Shown here piece by piece: positions 13,330 through 15,260 of a stretch of 15,260 nt of DNA; position 1 is the first letter of the stretch, and each line of letters begins with the position of its first letter. The notes beneath the pieces are model-generated. The model made no database searches, was not told the DNA's origin, and saw nothing but the letters and a program-made list of their open reading frames with translations. Position numbers and translations under genes: made by a program. Source of the stretch: JAQGMJ01 sp036271855. GTDB taxonomy: Bacteria > Pseudomonadota > Gammaproteobacteria > Burkholderiales > JAEUOS01. The DNA lies in NCBI GenBank assembly GCA_036271855.1, contig DATAZV010000120.1:1-15260 (forward strand), written 5' to 3'.

Positions 13330-14838
13330 ATGGAACAACTTCTCAGCAACCTCGCCCTCGGCTTCGGGACTGCGGTTACCTTTCAAAACCTGCTGTACTG
13401 CTTTTTCGGTTGCCTGCTGGGCACGCTGATCGGCGTGCTCCCGGGCATCGGCCCGATCGCCACCATCGCCATGCTGCTGCCGGCGACCTACGCGCTGCCC
13501 CCGGTGGCCGCGCTGATCATGCTGGCCGGCATCTACTACGGCGCGCAATACGGCGGTTCCACCACCGCCATCCTGGTCAACCTGCCGGGTGAATCTTCGT
13601 CAGTGGTGACCATGCTGGACGGCTATCAGATGGCCCGACGAGGGAGGGCAGGCGCCGCGCTCTCGGTGGCAGCGCTGGGCTCGTTCATCGCCGGCTGCTT
13701 CGGTACCCTGATCCTCGCCGGCTTCGCCGCGCCGCTGGCCGAACTGGCCTTCAAGTTCGGCCCCGCCGAATACTTCTCACTGATGGTGCTGGGCCTGATC
13801 GGCGCCGTGGTGCTGGCTTCCGGCTCGATCATCAAGGCGATCGCCATGATCGTCTTCGGCCTGCTGCTGGGCTTAGTCGGTACCGACGTCAACACCGGCA
13901 CCTCGCGCTTCGCCTTCGGCATCCCTGAACTGTCCGACGGTATCGGCTTCATCTCGGTGGCCATGGGCGTGTTCGGTTTCGCCGAAATCATCGTCAACCT
14001 TGATATGAAGGAAGACCGCGAAGTCTTCACCTCCAAGGTCAAGGGCCTGCTGCTTTCCTGGACCGACTTCAAGGACTCCCTGCCGGCGATCACCCGCGGC
14101 ACCCTGATCGGCTCGGCCCTGGGCATTCTGCCCGGCGGCGGCGCGCTGCTCGCCTCTTTCGCCTCCTACACGGTGGAAAAGAAGCTCGGCGGCGGCCTCA
14201 CCCCGAAGTTCGGCGAAGGCCAGATCCGCGGTGTTGCCGGCCCCGAGTCGGCCAACAACGCCGGTGCGCAAACCTCCTTCATTCCGCTGCTCACCCTGGG
14301 CATTCCGCCCAACGCGGTGATGGCGCTGATGGTCGGTGCGATGACCATCCACAACATCCAGCCGGGCCCGCAGGTGATGACCTCGAACCCCTCGCTGTTC
14401 TGGGGCATGATCGCCTCGATGTGGATCGGCAACCTGATGCTGGTGATCCTGAACCTGCCGCTGATCGGCATGTGGGTGCAGCTGCTGAAGGTGCCTTACC
14501 GCATGCTCTACCCGGCAATTTTGATGTTCTGCTGCATCGGCGTGTTCTCGGTGAACAACAACTCGTTCGACGTGCTGATCACCGTGCTGTTCGGCGTGCT
14601 GGGCATCATGTTCATCAAGTTCGCCGCCGAACCCGCGCCGTTGCTGCTGGGCTTCATCCTCGGGCCGATGATGGAAGAAAACCTGCGTCGCGCCATGCTG
14701 CTGTCGCGTGGCGACCCCACGGTGTTCTTCACCCGCCCGCTGTCGCTGACCATGCTGGTGATGGCCGCCGCGCTGCTGGCGATCATCGCCCTGCCGCAGA
14801 TCGCGAAACGCCGCGAAGAGACTTTCGTCGAGGAATAA
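13330..14838 (+). CDS. tctA: Tripartite tricarboxylate transporter large membrane subunit TctA
   Basis: This is the large channel subunit of the TTT importer, 502 residues, the usual family length, with about 10-12 membrane helices. Conserved motifs are visible: VLPGIGPIATIAMLLP (36-51) near the N-terminus and YGAQYGGSTTAILVNLPGE (70-88), the pair of glycine-rich loops thought to form the transport path. Later, GTLIGSALGILPGGGALLAS repeats the first motif pattern, giving an internal repeat between the halves, followed by GVAGPESANNAGAQTSFIPLLTLGIPP. The GGGAGAG site at 13313-13319, ten bases before the ATG, supports the start. It lies 17 bases after tctB and is closed by a strong terminator. 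The substrate is set by the Bug receptors, so citrate is only one possibility. Confidence 0.95.
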   Translation: MEQLLSNLALGFGTAVTFQNLLYCFFGCLLGTLIGVLPGIGPIATIAMLLPATYALPPVAALIMLAGIYYGAQYGGSTTAILVNLPGESSSVVTMLDGYQMARRGRAGAALSVAALGSFIAGCFGTLILAGFAAPLAELAFKFGPAEYFSLMVLGLIGAVVLASGSIIKAIAMIVFGLLLGLVGTDVNTGTSRFAFGIPELSDGIGFISVAMGVFGFAEIIVNLDMKEDREVFTSKVKGLLLSWTDFKDSLPAITRGTLIGSALGILPGGGALLASFASYTVEKKLGGGLTPKFGEGQIRGVAGPESANNAGAQTSFIPLLTLGIPPNAVMALMVGAMTIHNIQPGPQVMTSNPSLFWGMIASMWIGNLMLVILNLPLIGMWVQLLKVPYRMLYPAILMFCCIGVFSVNNNSFDVLITVLFGVLGIMFIKFAAEPAPLLLGFILGPMMEENLRRAMLLSRGDPTVFFTRPLSLTMLVMAAALLAIIALPQIAKRREETFVEE

Positions 14839-14864
14839 CGGCGAAAGGCTTTACCGGCAAAACG

Positions 14865-14895
14865 ACGGGGCGCAATGTGCGCCCCGTTTTTTTTT
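14865..14895 (+). terminator. Intrinsic terminator of tctBA
   Basis: ACGGGGCGCA (14865-14874) pairs perfectly with TGCGCCCCGT (14878-14887) around a 3-base loop and leads into nine Ts (14887-14895). It begins 26 bases after the tctA stop and separates tctBA from the next Bug gene. Confidence 0.93.
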
Positions 14896-15033
14896 GGTAG
14901 GCTCCGTCCGCTCCGCACAATCGCCGCGACTGAACATAAAAGGCTTGGTTGAGGAAACCGGAGCTGCCTTGGGCGCGTACAAAAAAAGCAGCGCCTCCAA
15001 GTCGTGAACCCACAGGATGGAGACAAAGCGAAA

Positions 15034-15260
15034 ATGACCAAATTGATCAAACACCTGGTAATGGTCACGTTGGGCTTGCTGGCGCTTGCGCCGGCCGGCG
15101 CGGCGTATGCCCAGTACCCCAACAAGCCGCTGCGCCTGGTGGTGACTTTCCCCCCCGGCGGCGCGCCGGACATTCTCGCCCGCATCATCAGCGAGAAGTC
15201 GCAGATCGGCCAATCCATTGTGGTCGACAACAAGCCCGGCGCCGGTGGCAACATCGGCGC
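15034..15260 (+). CDS. Second Bug-family receptor, 5' part only
   Basis: Only the first 75 codons are in the window. The protein opens MTKLIKHLVMV with a hydrophobic core and a cut site AYA|Q at about 26/27, then the Bug signature YPNKPLRLVVTFPPGGAPD, with the ligand-loop PPGG and following aspartate, and IVVDNKPGAGGNIG just before the edge. That is the same order as in the first Bug gene (11224-12210), but the sequences differ enough to be separate paralogues. A purine-rich site (GGAG at 15019-15022) precedes the ATG by 11 bases. It comes after the tctBA terminator, so it needs its own promoter, which I could not identify. It is cut by the window end, not obviously broken. Confidence 0.9.
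   Translation, partial: MTKLIKHLVMVTLGLLALAPAGAAYAQYPNKPLRLVVTFPPGGAPDILARIISEKSQIGQSIVVDNKPGAGGNIG

Overview
The window is GC-rich throughout. It carries a Ugp-type ABC importer, tripartite tricarboxylate transporter (TTT) genes and two Bug-type solute receptors. That combination, with several conserved hypotheticals of betaproteobacterial look, points to a betaproteobacterium, probably in or near Burkholderiales. This placement is inferred from gene families, not from a marker gene. No rRNA, tRNA, insertion sequence, phage gene or CRISPR array was seen.

Left part (1-3151): short, mostly single-gene units. They are an RraA/HMG-aldolase-like protein (+), a 117-aa unknown (+), a small DoxX-like membrane protein (-), a GNAT acetyltransferase (+) and a small exported helical protein (+). 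Several gaps hold perfect inverted repeats.

Centre (3152-9068): one minus-strand operon, read right to left: ugpB, a zinc N-acetylmuramoyl-L-alanine amidase, ugpA, ugpE, ugpC, ugpQ. Genes overlap or lie 1-17 bases apart, so they are almost certainly co-transcribed. The transporter takes up sn-glycerol-3-phosphate or glycerophosphodiesters. UgpQ cleaves diesters inside the cell. The amidase between the receptor and permease genes is the main departure from the E. coli order ugpBAECQ. A consensus -10 box and an ~80-nt leader with three consecutive hairpins lie ahead of ugpB.

Right of the divergent promoter region (9184-11137): a CaiB/BaiF family III CoA-transferase (+), then a conserved unknown with a Gly/His-rich tail (+), closed by two stacked hairpins. 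The second hairpin resembles an intrinsic terminator.

Far right (11224-15260): a carboxylate-uptake locus. A Bug receptor is followed by a 379-base gene-free region holding a candidate promoter, a dyad over its -35 and a long nested palindrome in the putative leader. Then come tctB and tctA, a textbook intrinsic terminator, and the start of a second Bug receptor cut by the window end. The layout suggests that one TctAB membrane pair is served by more than one receptor. The CoA-transferase and RraA-like aldolase could feed organic-acid catabolism, but only the families support that link.

No wholly new multi-gene system is evident. The best leads are the amidase-containing ugp operon with its structured leader, and the long structured tctBA leader.
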